A stretch of DNA of 35,622 nt. Origin: Pseudomonas panipatensis. GTDB lineage: Bacteria > Pseudomonadota > Gammaproteobacteria > Pseudomonadales > Pseudomonadaceae. The translations under genes were made by a program, and so were the position numbers. Below, one piece after another: positions 1 to 6,456 of this stretch. The notes under the pieces were generated by a model. That model saw only the letters and a program-made list of their open reading frames with translations. It searched no databases and had not been told where the DNA came from. Within the stretch, counting starts at the first letter, position 1. Each line of letters opens with the position of its first letter. The stretch covers positions 1-35,622 of the forward strand of contig NZ_FNDS01000019.1 in assembly GCF_900099785.1 (NCBI RefSeq). Direction: 5' to 3'.

Positions 1-596
1 TGGTTCCGCAGATCAAGGCCCTGAAGATCGGCGCCGGCACCTCCTGCGGCCTCGACATGGGCCCGCTGGTCACCCGCGTGCACCTGGACAAGGTCACCGG
101 CTACGTCGACGACGGCGTTGCCGCTGGCGCCGAGCTGGTGGTCGATGGCCGCGGCTACCAGGTCGCCGGCCACGAGAACGGCTTCTTCCTCGGCGGCTGC
201 CTGTTCGACCGCGTCACCCCGGACATGCGCATCTACAAGGAAGAAATCTTCGGCCCGGTGCTGTGCATCGTCCGCGTGAACAGCCTCGAAGAAGCCATGC
301 AACTGATCAACGACCACGAATACGGCAACGGCACCTGCATCTTCACCCGCGACGGTGAAGCCGCCCGCCTGTTCTGCGACGAAATCGAAGTCGGCATGGT
401 CGGCGTCAACGTGCCGCTGCCGGTGCCGGTCGCCTACCACAGCTTCGGCGGCTGGAAGCGCTCGCTGTTCGGCGACCTCCACGCCTACGGCCCGGACGGC
501 GTGCGCTTCTACACCAAACGCAAGGCCATTACCCAGCGCTGGCCGCAGCGCAAGAGCCACGAAGCGGCGCAGTTCGCCTTCCCCAGCAATAGCTGA
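1..596 (+). CDS. mmsA: CoA-acylating (methyl)malonate-semialdehyde dehydrogenase, C-terminal part
   Basis: The reading frame is open from the window edge (first full codon at 3) to a TAG-free run ending in TGA at 594-596, giving about 197 C-terminal residues. The start, the NAD site and the catalytic cysteine lie outside the window. The visible part has the aldehyde dehydrogenase EIFGPVL motif and the [16 protein letters not shown] block with the [13 protein letters not shown] tail typical of the CoA-dependent MmsA/IolA/BauC branch. This branch oxidises malonate or methylmalonate semialdehyde to acetyl- or propionyl-CoA. By eye the tail resembles the paralogue used in beta-alanine degradation (BauC) as much as the valine-pathway MmsA, so the substrate is uncertain. 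A strong hairpin terminator follows directly. Confidence 0.9.
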   Translation, partial: VPQIKALKIGAGTSCGLDMGPLVTRVHLDKVTGYVDDGVAAGAELVVDGRGYQVAGHENGFFLGGCLFDRVTPDMRIYKEEIFGPVLCIVRVNSLEEAMQLINDHEYGNGTCIFTRDGEAARLFCDEIEVGMVGVNVPLPVPVAYHSFGGWKRSLFGDLHAYGPDGVRFYTKRKAITQRWPQRKSHEAAQFAFPSNS

Positions 597-612
597 TTGG
601 GGTTAGGGGATA

Positions 613-645
613 CGAAAAGGCCGGTCGAGAGACCGGCCTTTTTCG
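613..645. terminator. Bidirectional intrinsic terminator
   Basis: A perfect 12-bp stem AAAAGGCCGGTC/GACCGGCCTTTT (615-626 with 631-642) has a GAGA loop and T-rich flanks on both strands. It lies between the convergent dehydrogenase (+) and RAYT (-) genes and can end transcription of both. Confidence 0.9.
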
Positions 646-646
646 T

Positions 647-1189
647 TCATTCGCAGGATGGCGTTTCGCCCCCCTGCAGCAGCTCCCCGTCGCCGCCCGC
701 CCAATCCACCGGCAACACCCCGGCGCGCACATAGCGATGGAATGACGACCAGGGCCAATCGATCACCCGCGCGACCTGACCGTGCTTGCAAGGATTGAAG
801 TGGATGTAGTCGATATGCCGCGACAGATCGACGGCATCGCGGACGCGGTGCTCCCAATAGCGGCGTTGCCAGATGCCGCGCTCACCCTTTCGGGCCCGAC
901 TGCCCGAAAGGGCTTCGCCACCTGGCAGCGATCTTGAGAAGTGCGTCTTGATGAGACGCCAGCGCACGGCATAGTCGTTGTCGCCCTCGGGCAGAGTGCA
1001 AAGCGCATGCAGGTGGTCGGGCAGGATGACAATGGCGTCGATCCGCCACGGGTGCCGCTGCATGGTGTAGCGAAAGGCAGCGCGTAAATGGGCGATGCGC
1101 TCGACCAGCAGGCGGGAGCGGCGGTCGGCGAGCGTCAGGGTGAAGAACCAGGTGGCGCCTGGCGTTCGATCACGGCGATAAGCGGTCAT
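647..1189 (-). CDS. REP-associated tyrosine transposase (RAYT, Y1/HUH family)
   Basis: This 180-residue protein has the Y1-transposase signature. The metal-binding HUH motif is LPDHLHAL (His59, His61), and the probable nucleophile is Tyr128 in HIDYIHFNPCKHG. The GIWQRRYWEHRV stretch at about 105-116 is typical of the RAYT/DUF1568 group. RAYTs are domesticated relatives of IS200/IS605 transposases that recognise REP palindromes and are usually vertically inherited single copies. The context supports this: REP sequences lie just upstream (1212-1243, 1321-1376), and the end of the reading frame (about 653-669) itself runs through a REP-like stretch, GCAGGATGGCG. It shares the 613-645 terminator with the convergent dehydrogenase gene. 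No inverted repeats or target duplication of a conventional IS were seen. Confidence 0.9.
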   Translation of the reverse strand: MTAYRRDRTPGATWFFTLTLADRRSRLLVERIAHLRAAFRYTMQRHPWRIDAIVILPDHLHALCTLPEGDNDYAVRWRLIKTHFSRSLPGGEALSGSRARKGERGIWQRRYWEHRVRDAVDLSRHIDYIHFNPCKHGQVARVIDWPWSSFHRYVRAGVLPVDWAGGDGELLQGGETPSCE

Positions 1190-1211
1190 GGCGCATCCTT
1201 GCGTTAGGGGC

Positions 1212-1243
1212 GATGGGTATCGCTCCGCTCAACGCCATCCTAC
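1212..1243. repeat. REP element (type 1), upstream of RAYT
   Basis: The minus strand reads CGTAGGATGGCGTTGAGCGG followed by AGCGATACCCATC. This is an imperfect palindrome of the GTAGGATGGG...CCCATC type and lies just upstream of the RAYT start. Related copies are at 1321-1376, 7914-7952, 12065-12142 and, weakly, 20066-20098. Confidence 0.75.
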
Positions 1244-1320
1244 GGGCAGGGTTGCCGGGCACGCTGTCGGAATGGGCCGAAACCCCCGTCGGGTGATGGA
1301 AATCGGCCGGGGGATGCTTT

Positions 1321-1376
1321 CGTAGGATGGGACGAGCGAAGCGATTCCCATGCTGTTGGCGTGCGCTCAACCCATT
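1321..1376. repeat. REP pair (type 1), between RAYT and Bro-N gene
   Basis: CGTAGGATGGGACGAGCGAA begins at 1321 and ends in ...GATTCCCATG. It is followed by a half copy in inverse orientation (GCGCTCAACCCATTC). The 3' end of the Bro-N reading frame (stop at 1367) overlaps this second half, so the repeat may have contributed the protein's last residues. Confidence 0.65.
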
Positions 1377-1825
1377 CGGGTGGGGAGCAATCTCGGCATT
1401 GCTTCCAACGGAACCCAAAGCTCGCCCTGCCAATCGAGCAACACCACTCGCCGTGCCTGCCAGTTCATCGTCACGCGCCGGGGCGCGGGGCCGTCGGGGG
1501 CGTATTGGTCGCGCAGGGTGGGGATGACTTCGCGGGTGAGCCAGGTGTCGAGGTGGAGGCTTTCCGGGTGGCCGAAGCGGACCAGGGCTTTGTAGAGGCC
1601 GGCTTCGTTGATCACGTCGATCTGCTCTTCGCTGTCGGTGGCGTAGCGCAGGCAGATGCGGCGGGTTTCGTGGGGTTGCAGGCGGCGGTGCAGGGCTTGG
1701 GGGTGGTGCAGGCCGAGCATTCGGGCCAGGTCGTGGGCGGCGAACCAGGGTTGGTTGTCGATCATCACGCCGCGCAGGGGGCGGTTGTGGCGGGTGAAGA
1801 AGGTGGGGGTGTATGCGTCGTGCAT
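1367..1825 (-). CDS. Bro-N domain protein (phage antirepressor-like), solitary
   Basis: This 152-residue protein has a Bro-N type fold signature: an N-terminal block (residues ~8-35) with PWFAAHDLARMLGL, then INEAGLYKALVRFG at about 73-86 and the TWLTREVIPTLRDQYAP block. Bro-N is the DNA-binding domain of phage and viral antirepressors. No C-terminal KilA-C/ANT domain follows, so this is a Bro-N-only version. The start at 1825 is supported by TAGGAG upstream, just after a small AGCTC/GAGCT hairpin. No phage integrase, repressor or structural genes are nearby, so this looks like a stranded or domesticated prophage-control gene. The 230-nt leader is unusual and resembles the P4 phage immunity leader (see the ncRNA feature). 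Function unproven. Confidence 0.85.
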   Translation of the reverse strand: MHDAYTPTFFTRHNRPLRGVMIDNQPWFAAHDLARMLGLHHPQALHRRLQPHETRRICLRYATDSEEQIDVINEAGLYKALVRFGHPESLHLDTWLTREVIPTLRDQYAPDGPAPRRVTMNWQARRVVLLDWQGELWVPLEAMPRLLPTRMG

Positions 1826-1834
1826 GGTGAAGCT

Positions 1835-2064
1835 CCTACTAGCTCAACAAGAGCTGCCCACCTGCGTCGCCAAACGTAGGGTGGCAGACCGCGCGGGGTT
1901 GGCGAACCGGCTAGTAGGCACCGGCAGACCCGAAGGTCTCCCCGCGCGATCCGCCATTGAGCGTTGCAGCTTCCTGCAATCGTGCGGGGGCCTGCAGAAA
2001 CCTTCGCCGTTTCCGCAAGCACCTTCAGGCGCTATCGCGCCTACTAGAACCCAGGTCGCCAAAC
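1835..2064 (-). ncRNA. P4 CI-RNA-like structured leader of the Bro-N gene
   Basis: Reading the minus strand 5' to 3', copy A is GTTTGGCGAC (2064-2055) plus CTAGTAGGC (2047-2039). An inverted copy B is GCCTACTAG (1919-1911) plus TCGCCAA (1905-1899). Copy C is GTTTGGCGAC (1875-1866) plus CTAGTAGG (1842-1835), which runs into the ribosome binding site. B is therefore complementary to both A and C. Between A and B are compact hairpins: AGGCGC/GCGCCT (2042-2027), GAAAC/GTTTC (2013-1997), an 11-bp ATCGTGCGGGG/CCCCGCGCGAT-type stem (1979-1989 with 1940-1950) enclosing TTGCAG/CTGCAA, and AGACC/GGTCT with a tetraloop (1926-1939). In satellite phage P4, a short CI RNA carries seqB, which pairs with seqA and seqC of the nascent leader and causes premature termination. 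The order and polarity here are the same. Assignment is inference from architecture. Confidence 0.6.
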
Positions 2065-2094
2065 CCGGATCACGGGATTGACCGTGACTGGGGC

Positions 2095-2123
2095 AGGATA
2101 GGGAGGTGCCCGGGTGGCGGCAA
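2095..2123 (-). promoter_or_regulatory. Candidate sigma70 promoter for the Bro-N leader
   Basis: On the minus strand, TTGCCG (2123-2118) and TATCCT (2100-2095) are separated by 17 nt. Transcription would begin near 2088, just before copy A of the leader. The hexamers match only moderately. Confidence 0.4.
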
Positions 2124-2185
2124 GCGGGGAGTTTTCCGGTGGCTGTGTAGGAGTGGGTGGAGGCGCCAACCCGGCAGGGGAGGCC

Positions 2186-2506
2186 TCAGCGGAATTCCGT
2201 GCCGATCAGGATCAGGATGCCTTCGCGGAAGCGCAGCACGCGCGTTGCGCCGTTCTGCGGTGGATAGGTCCAGATTTCGATGGTCGCGCCGCCGGGGATG
2301 AGGGTGCCATTCGGCCCGCGCCGGGGCGGTGTCGGCGGGATGATGTCGCGCTGGGCGGGCGGTCCGCATTTTTCCAGGACGACGGCCGCGCGGTCGCCTT
2401 CGTTGATCAACTGGGTGCCGCAACGCAGGGTGGAGGCCTCGGCGCCCGCGCTGAAGCCGAGGCCGAGCAGCAGGGCGACGCGCAGGTGGCGGGGCAGGAT
2501 GGGCAT
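2186..2506 (-). CDS. DUF2845 family small exported protein
   Basis: This 106-residue protein has a clear signal peptide: LPRHLRVALLLGLGFSAGAEA, with cleavage likely after Ala-Glu-Ala near residue 24. The mature part has the two-cysteine pattern STLRCGTQLINEGD...VLEKCGPP of DUF2845, followed by a WTYPP segment and a short beta-rich C-terminus. The ATG at 2506 is chosen because GGAG lies 9 nt upstream. An in-frame ATG further upstream lacks a Shine-Dalgarno sequence and would spoil the signal peptide. The family is periplasmic, of unknown function, and common in Pseudomonas. It follows the NYN-domain gene by 65 nt on the same strand and may be co-transcribed. Confidence 0.8.
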   Translation of the reverse strand: MPILPRHLRVALLLGLGFSAGAEASTLRCGTQLINEGDRAAVVLEKCGPPAQRDIIPPTPPRRGPNGTLIPGGATIEIWTYPPQNGATRVLRFREGILILIGTEFR

Positions 2507-2571
2507 GGTCTGTCTCCGGGCAACGACGGCCGCAGGAGAGCGGACGGCGCTCATGCGGCCCTTGCGCCGGC

Positions 2572-3357
2572 TCAGCCTTTGTTGGTCTTCAGGTTGCGCG
2601 CGTAGAGGTCCCTGCCGCCGCCACCGCCGCCACGGGCTTGCAGCTCGAAGCGTTTGGGCTGGGCCTTGATCAGGTCGCTGAGTTTCTTGAAGCCGTACAG
2701 CCGTGGGTCGAAGGCCGGGCGCAGTTTGCTGATGTTCTGCCCGAGGGCGCCGAGCTGGACCCAGTCGTCTTCGTCGTCGGCGATGTCGTCGAGGACTTTG
2801 GCGATGAAGTCCAGCGGCACCCGCTGTGCCTTGGGCTTGGGCGCTGGCCGCGGTTCCTGCGGTTGGCCGGCTTCCGTGAGTTCGCTGGGCAGTTCGGCGT
2901 CGGCGCGGAGGATTTCCGTGTAGATGAATTTGTCGCAGGCGGAGACGAACGGCTTGGGGGTTTTCTCTTCGCCGAAGCCGTACACGGTCAGGCCCTCTTC
3001 GCGCAGGCGCGCGGCCAGGCGGGTGAAGTCGCTGTCGCTGGAGACCAGGCAGAAGCCGTCGAAACGGCGGGTGTAGAGCAGGTCCATGGCGTCGATGATG
3101 AGCGCGCTGTCGGTGGCGTTCTTGCCCTTGGTGTAGGCGAATTGCTGGATCGGCTGGATGGAGTGGTCGAGCAGCACTTGCTTCCATTTGCCCAGTTGCG
3201 GCTGGGTCCAGTCGCCGTAGATGCGCTTGACGCTGGCGATGCCGTATTTGGCGATTTCTTCGAACAGGCCTTCGACGATGGCGGCCGGCGCGTTGTCGGC
3301 GTCGATCAGCACGGCGAGGTGGGTCTGTTGGCGGTTGGGGGTGGTCTTGGTGGGCAT
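2572..3357 (-). CDS. NYN-domain (PIN-like) putative RNase with C-terminal OST-HTH/LOTUS domain
   Basis: The protein is 261 residues from the ATG at 3357. Residues ~12-150 form a NYN domain with the acidic metal-site residues in place: Asp19 and Asp21 in LIDADNA, Asp83 in KNATDSALIIDAMDLL, and Asp108/Asp110 in SSDSDFTRLA. A Pro/Ala/Lys-rich linker (about 165-180) leads to an OST-HTH (LOTUS) domain at ~182-240, which in other proteins binds RNA. A Gly6 run (243-248) precedes the C-terminus. The combination matches bacterial DUF88/YacP-like candidates for RNA cleavage. The RNA target is unknown. An upstream in-frame ATG at 3387 would add ten residues outside the conserved domain. The NYN motif directly follows the chosen start. 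Confidence 0.85.
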   Translation of the reverse strand: MPTKTTPNRQQTHLAVLIDADNAPAAIVEGLFEEIAKYGIASVKRIYGDWTQPQLGKWKQVLLDHSIQPIQQFAYTKGKNATDSALIIDAMDLLYTRRFDGFCLVSSDSDFTRLAARLREEGLTVYGFGEEKTPKPFVSACDKFIYTEILRADAELPSELTEAGQPQEPRPAPKPKAQRVPLDFIAKVLDDIADDEDDWVQLGALGQNISKLRPAFDPRLYGFKKLSDLIKAQPKRFELQARGGGGGGRDLYARNLKTNKG

Positions 3358-3420
3358 GACGGTGGCGCTCTGAAGGCTTGCATGCACCTTAGACCGGCGG
3401 CGGGGTGGGCACCAGCGCGG

Positions 3421-4707
3421 CTAGCCGTTGAGGCGGCGGCTGTCGAAGGCGTCGCGGGCTTCGTAGGCGCTGTAGGTGGCCTGGGCGGCGAGCAGGCCGG
3501 CGAGGCCGAAGGCGCGGGTCAGGCCGAAGCGGGCGAAGCCGGCCGGCACCGCCCTGGCGCCGCTGATGGCGTCGGCGAGCACTTCGCCGGCCACCGTGGT
3601 CGGCGCCATGCCGTGGCCGCCGAAGCCGATAGCGTGCCAGATGCCGGCCTGGTCCTGGCCGATCTGCGCCATTTGGTGGCGGCCGTAGCTCATCAGGCCG
3701 CCCCAGGCGTAGTCCACTTTCACGTCGGCGAGCTGTGGATAGACCAGGCTGAGGTCGCGCTTGAGCAGCGCGGCGATGGCTTCCGGCCCACGGTCGAGGA
3801 TGGAGATGCGCCCGCCCCAGAGGATGCGGCTGTCGGCCAGGGGGCGGTAGTAGTCGAAGGCGAAGCGGGTGTCGTAGACCGCCGCGCGGCAGTCGATGGC
3901 GCTGTGCAGGCGCTCGCCCAGGGGCTCGGTGGCGATGACGTAGGTGGCGATGGGCAGCACCGCGCGCTCGATGGGGTGGTAGACGCCGCGGGCATAGCCG
4001 CCGCCGCAGAACACCACCTGCTCGGCATGCACCTCGCCGCCGGCGGTGCGCACCACGTAGCGCCCGGCGCGTTTCTCGATGCCCAGGGCCGGCGAGCCTT
4101 CGTGGACGCGCACGCCCAGGCTCGCGGCCGCGCGGGCCACGCCGCGCACGTATTTCAGCGGGTGGAAGTGGAAGGCGTTGCGCTCCAGCAGGCCGCCGAA
4201 GTAGCGCTCGGTCTTCAGGCGTTCCTTCAGCGCGCCGGGGGAGATGGGCTCCCAGTCCACGCCGTAGCCTTCCTTCATCAGCCGCCGTGGGGTTTCCAGA
4301 CGCGCCGGGTCGTTGAACCAGTTGGCGAGGATCACGCCTTCGTCGACCAGGTCGCAGTCGATGCCGTAGCGGCGCACGCGCTGGCGGATCAGTTCCACCG
4401 CGTCGATGGTCAGGCGGTAGAGCCGCCGCGCTTCCTCGGCGCCGAGGGTGGCGAGCAGGTCGGCGTTGCCCAGGCTGTAGCCGCCGAAGACGAAGCCGCC
4501 GTTGCGCCCCGAGGCGCCGTGGCCGACCCGCTGCGATTCCAGCAGCAACACGTCGCGGATGCCGCGCTCGGCCAGGCCCAGCGCGGTGTTGAGCCCGGCC
4601 AGACCGCCGCCGAGGATGCACACGCGGGTGTCGCTGTGGCCGGTTTGGCGGGGGAAGCTCGGTTGTTCGGCGGTGGCTTCGTAGTAGGTCTGGGTGAAGC
4701 TGGGCAT
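3421..4707 (-). CDS. FAD-dependent amine/amino-acid oxidoreductase (DAO family, PuuB-like)
   Basis: This 428-residue flavoprotein has the dinucleotide-binding motif VCILGGGLAGLNTALGLAERG at ~29-49 (GxGxxG variant GGGLAG), a second motif RVGHGASGRNGGFVFGG, and the C-terminal FAD motif IGFGGHGMAPTTVAGEV. This pattern is typical of gamma-glutamylputrescine oxidase and related secondary-amine oxidases. It sits downstream of gbcB on the same strand, separated by 207 nt with a palindromic repeat. A role on an N-methylated or amino-acid substrate in betaine or carnitine-type metabolism is plausible, but the sequence does not fix the substrate. It lacks features of a multi-subunit sarcosine oxidase. 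Confidence 0.85.
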   Translation of the reverse strand: MPSFTQTYYEATAEQPSFPRQTGHSDTRVCILGGGLAGLNTALGLAERGIRDVLLLESQRVGHGASGRNGGFVFGGYSLGNADLLATLGAEEARRLYRLTIDAVELIRQRVRRYGIDCDLVDEGVILANWFNDPARLETPRRLMKEGYGVDWEPISPGALKERLKTERYFGGLLERNAFHFHPLKYVRGVARAAASLGVRVHEGSPALGIEKRAGRYVVRTAGGEVHAEQVVFCGGGYARGVYHPIERAVLPIATYVIATEPLGERLHSAIDCRAAVYDTRFAFDYYRPLADSRILWGGRISILDRGPEAIAALLKRDLSLVYPQLADVKVDYAWGGLMSYGRHQMAQIGQDQAGIWHAIGFGGHGMAPTTVAGEVLADAISGARAVPAGFARFGLTRAFGLAGLLAAQATYSAYEARDAFDSRRLNG

Positions 4708-4879
4708 GGCGCTGGCGTCCCCTGGGCCGGGCCGGGTGGCCCGTGGCGTTCTATTTGTTGAACGATTGTTTAGCGCTCAGGGCGGGGCAGGGCAACTGAA
4801 AATTCCTCCGCATGTCATTCCCTGGGGGCATGCGAGGCGGGCTGGCGGATAGCGCGGGGGGCGTCGTGCGCGCTGCGGG

Positions 4880-4907
4880 GGCGGATGATCGCGGGCGATC
4901 ATCCGCC
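4880..4907. repeat. REP element (type 2) after gbcB
   Basis: This is a perfect 12-bp inverted repeat GGCGGATGATCG/CGATCATCCGCC with a CGGG loop, 8 nt after the gbcB stop. Related hairpins with the GGCGrATGA...TCATyCGCC core lie at 14215-14241, 15521-15550 and 15565-15594. It may also help protect or terminate the gbcB transcript, though it has no U-tract. Confidence 0.75.
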
Positions 4908-4914
4908 GCTGGGA

Positions 4915-6015
4915 TCAGTATTCGATCACCACGTCGCCCTTGGGCACGCTGCAGCAGGAGAGGATGTAGCCTTCGGCGACGTCTTCGTCGGTGATGCCGC
5001 CGTTGTGTTCCATCTCCACTTCGCCGGAGCGCTTCATCACTTTGCAGGTGCCGCAGATGCCCATGCCGCAGGCCTTGGGGATGTGCAGGCCGAGCTTGGC
5101 GGCGGCGGCGTGGACGGTCTCGCCGGGGGCCACGCGGATGCTCTTGCCGGTTTCGCAGAATTCCACCTGGTGCAGGTCGGCGGCCGGCACTTCCGGGGCG
5201 CCGGCGGCTTCGGCGGCCAGTTCGTTGACTTCTTCGCGGACCTCCGGCGGGGTCGGGCCGAAGGCTTCTTCGTGGTAGCGCGACATGTCGTAGCCTTCGG
5301 CTTCGAGCAGGCGCTTGATGGCGTGCATGTAGGGCGTCGGGCCGCAGCAGAAGATTTCCCGCTCCATGAAGTCGGGGGCGATCAGGTGCAGCATGGTTTT
5401 GTTCAGGTAGCCGCGGTAGCCGGCCCAGGTTTCGCCGATCTCGTACTTCTCGCAGATCAGGTGCAGTTTGAAGTTGGCGATCCGCGAGGCCATGTGGTCC
5501 AGCTCGCGGTGGTAGATGATGTCCTTCGGCGTGCGCGCGCTGTGCACGAAGACCATGTCGACGTTGCCGTTGGTGTCGAAGAACCAGCGCGCCATGGACA
5601 TCACCGGGGTGATGCCGACGCCGCCGGAGAGGTAGAGCACCTTGTCGGCGGCGAAGTCGATGGCGTTGAACAGCCCGACCGGGCCGTGCACCGGGAGCTG
5701 GTCGCCTTCCTTGAGGTTGTCGTGCAGCCAGTTGGAGACCTTGCCGCCGGGCACGCGCTTGATGGTGATGGAGAAGCTGTAGGGCACCGAGGGCGAGCTG
5801 GAGATGGTGTACGAACGCATGATCGGCTGGCCGTCGATCTCCAGTTCCAGGGTGACGAACTGCCCGGGCTTGAAGAAGAACATCAGCGGTTGGTCGGCGG
5901 CGAAGCAGAAGGTGCGCACATCCCAGGTTTCCTGGATGGCCTTGACGCAGCGCACCAGGTGGCGGCCGTTGGTCCAGGTCTGGGTATTCACCGGATTGAG
6001 GAAGTTGCTCGACAT
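4915..6015 (-). CDS. gbcB: Glycine betaine demethylase reductase (ferredoxin-NADPH reductase type)
   Basis: This 366-residue electron-transfer protein supplies electrons to GbcA for removal of one methyl group from glycine betaine. The N-terminal FAD-binding barrel has RSYTISSSPS. The NAD(P) domain has LSGGVGITPVMSMARWF. The C-terminal plant-type [2Fe-2S] domain has Cys316, Cys321 and Cys324 in KACGMGICGTCK and the final Cys pair in SCCSVPKG. The ATG at 6015 has GGAG 8 nt upstream and gives the family length. It is transcribed divergently from gbcA across a 441-nt shared control region, as in P. aeruginosa, where both depend on the AraC-type regulator GbdR (not in the window). Confidence 0.95.
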   Translation of the reverse strand: MSSNFLNPVNTQTWTNGRHLVRCVKAIQETWDVRTFCFAADQPLMFFFKPGQFVTLELEIDGQPIMRSYTISSSPSVPYSFSITIKRVPGGKVSNWLHDNLKEGDQLPVHGPVGLFNAIDFAADKVLYLSGGVGITPVMSMARWFFDTNGNVDMVFVHSARTPKDIIYHRELDHMASRIANFKLHLICEKYEIGETWAGYRGYLNKTMLHLIAPDFMEREIFCCGPTPYMHAIKRLLEAEGYDMSRYHEEAFGPTPPEVREEVNELAAEAAGAPEVPAADLHQVEFCETGKSIRVAPGETVHAAAAKLGLHIPKACGMGICGTCKVMKRSGEVEMEHNGGITDEDVAEGYILSCCSVPKGDVVIEY

Positions 6016-6456
6016 GGTGTTTCTCCGCGCACGCAGGCCGGGGCCGGCCGAATAGGGGCAGCGCCGGGCCGGGGTCGCGCCCGGCCATTCGGCATGCCTG
6101 ATGGGATGGATTGTGCGCACGCCCATGGGCGTCCGTTTACCTGCCAGCGACATTTGCATGCTTATCGCGACCTGCCGCTTGGCGCGGGCGCTGCGGCGTC
6201 GGAAACGGACGCGGTCGTGTCGTGCATGGATAAGGCCCGCGTCGGGCCGGGCCGCACACTGCATCCCAGCCGAGACGAAGGTATGAGACCGAGCCACAGA
6301 CCTTCATTCCCGCCACGGCGGGGCCCGCCCATCGGCAGGGCGGGATTCCGGGACTCCGCCGGGATGAGGAAGGCTGTGAACGCCGCCTTGCGTAGCAACC
6401 GTATTCAGCCACTTTTTCGCCGCCGTCGGATTCCGGCGCGGCATGAGGACCAAGCG
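6016..6456. promoter_or_regulatory. Shared gbcB-gbcA control region
   Basis: This 441-nt gene-free region lies between divergent gbcB and gbcA. It should hold both promoters and GbdR sites by analogy with P. aeruginosa, but I could not assign specific boxes. A palindromic CCCGCC/GGCGGG repeat occupies 6306-6347. The gbcA ribosome binding site (GAGGA, 6445-6449) precedes the ATG at 6457. Confidence 0.5.
6305..6350. repeat. Palindromic CATTCCCGCC/GGCGGGATT repeat
   Basis: Arms at 6306-6314 and 6339-6347 are inverted with one mismatch around a G/C-rich centre. The sequence resembles the intergenic CATTCCCGC...GCGGGA-type repeats common in proteobacteria and lies in the gbcA leader, about 110 nt before the start. 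Confidence 0.5.

Noticed and set aside
2638..4761. Very long open frame on the plus strand opposite the FAD oxidoreductase and NYN genes
   Set aside because: It is an antisense shadow caused by high GC3. The protein is low-complexity Ala/Gly/Val/Asp-rich, without start signals, while the opposite strand encodes clear families. The same applies to the long antisense frames opposite dgcA, dgcB, gbcA and betA.
4752..4774. TTTGTTGAACGATTGTTTAG upstream of the FAD oxidoreductase as a TetR-type operator
   Set aside because: The symmetry is imperfect (only short AAC/GTT arms) and no regulator gene is adjacent.
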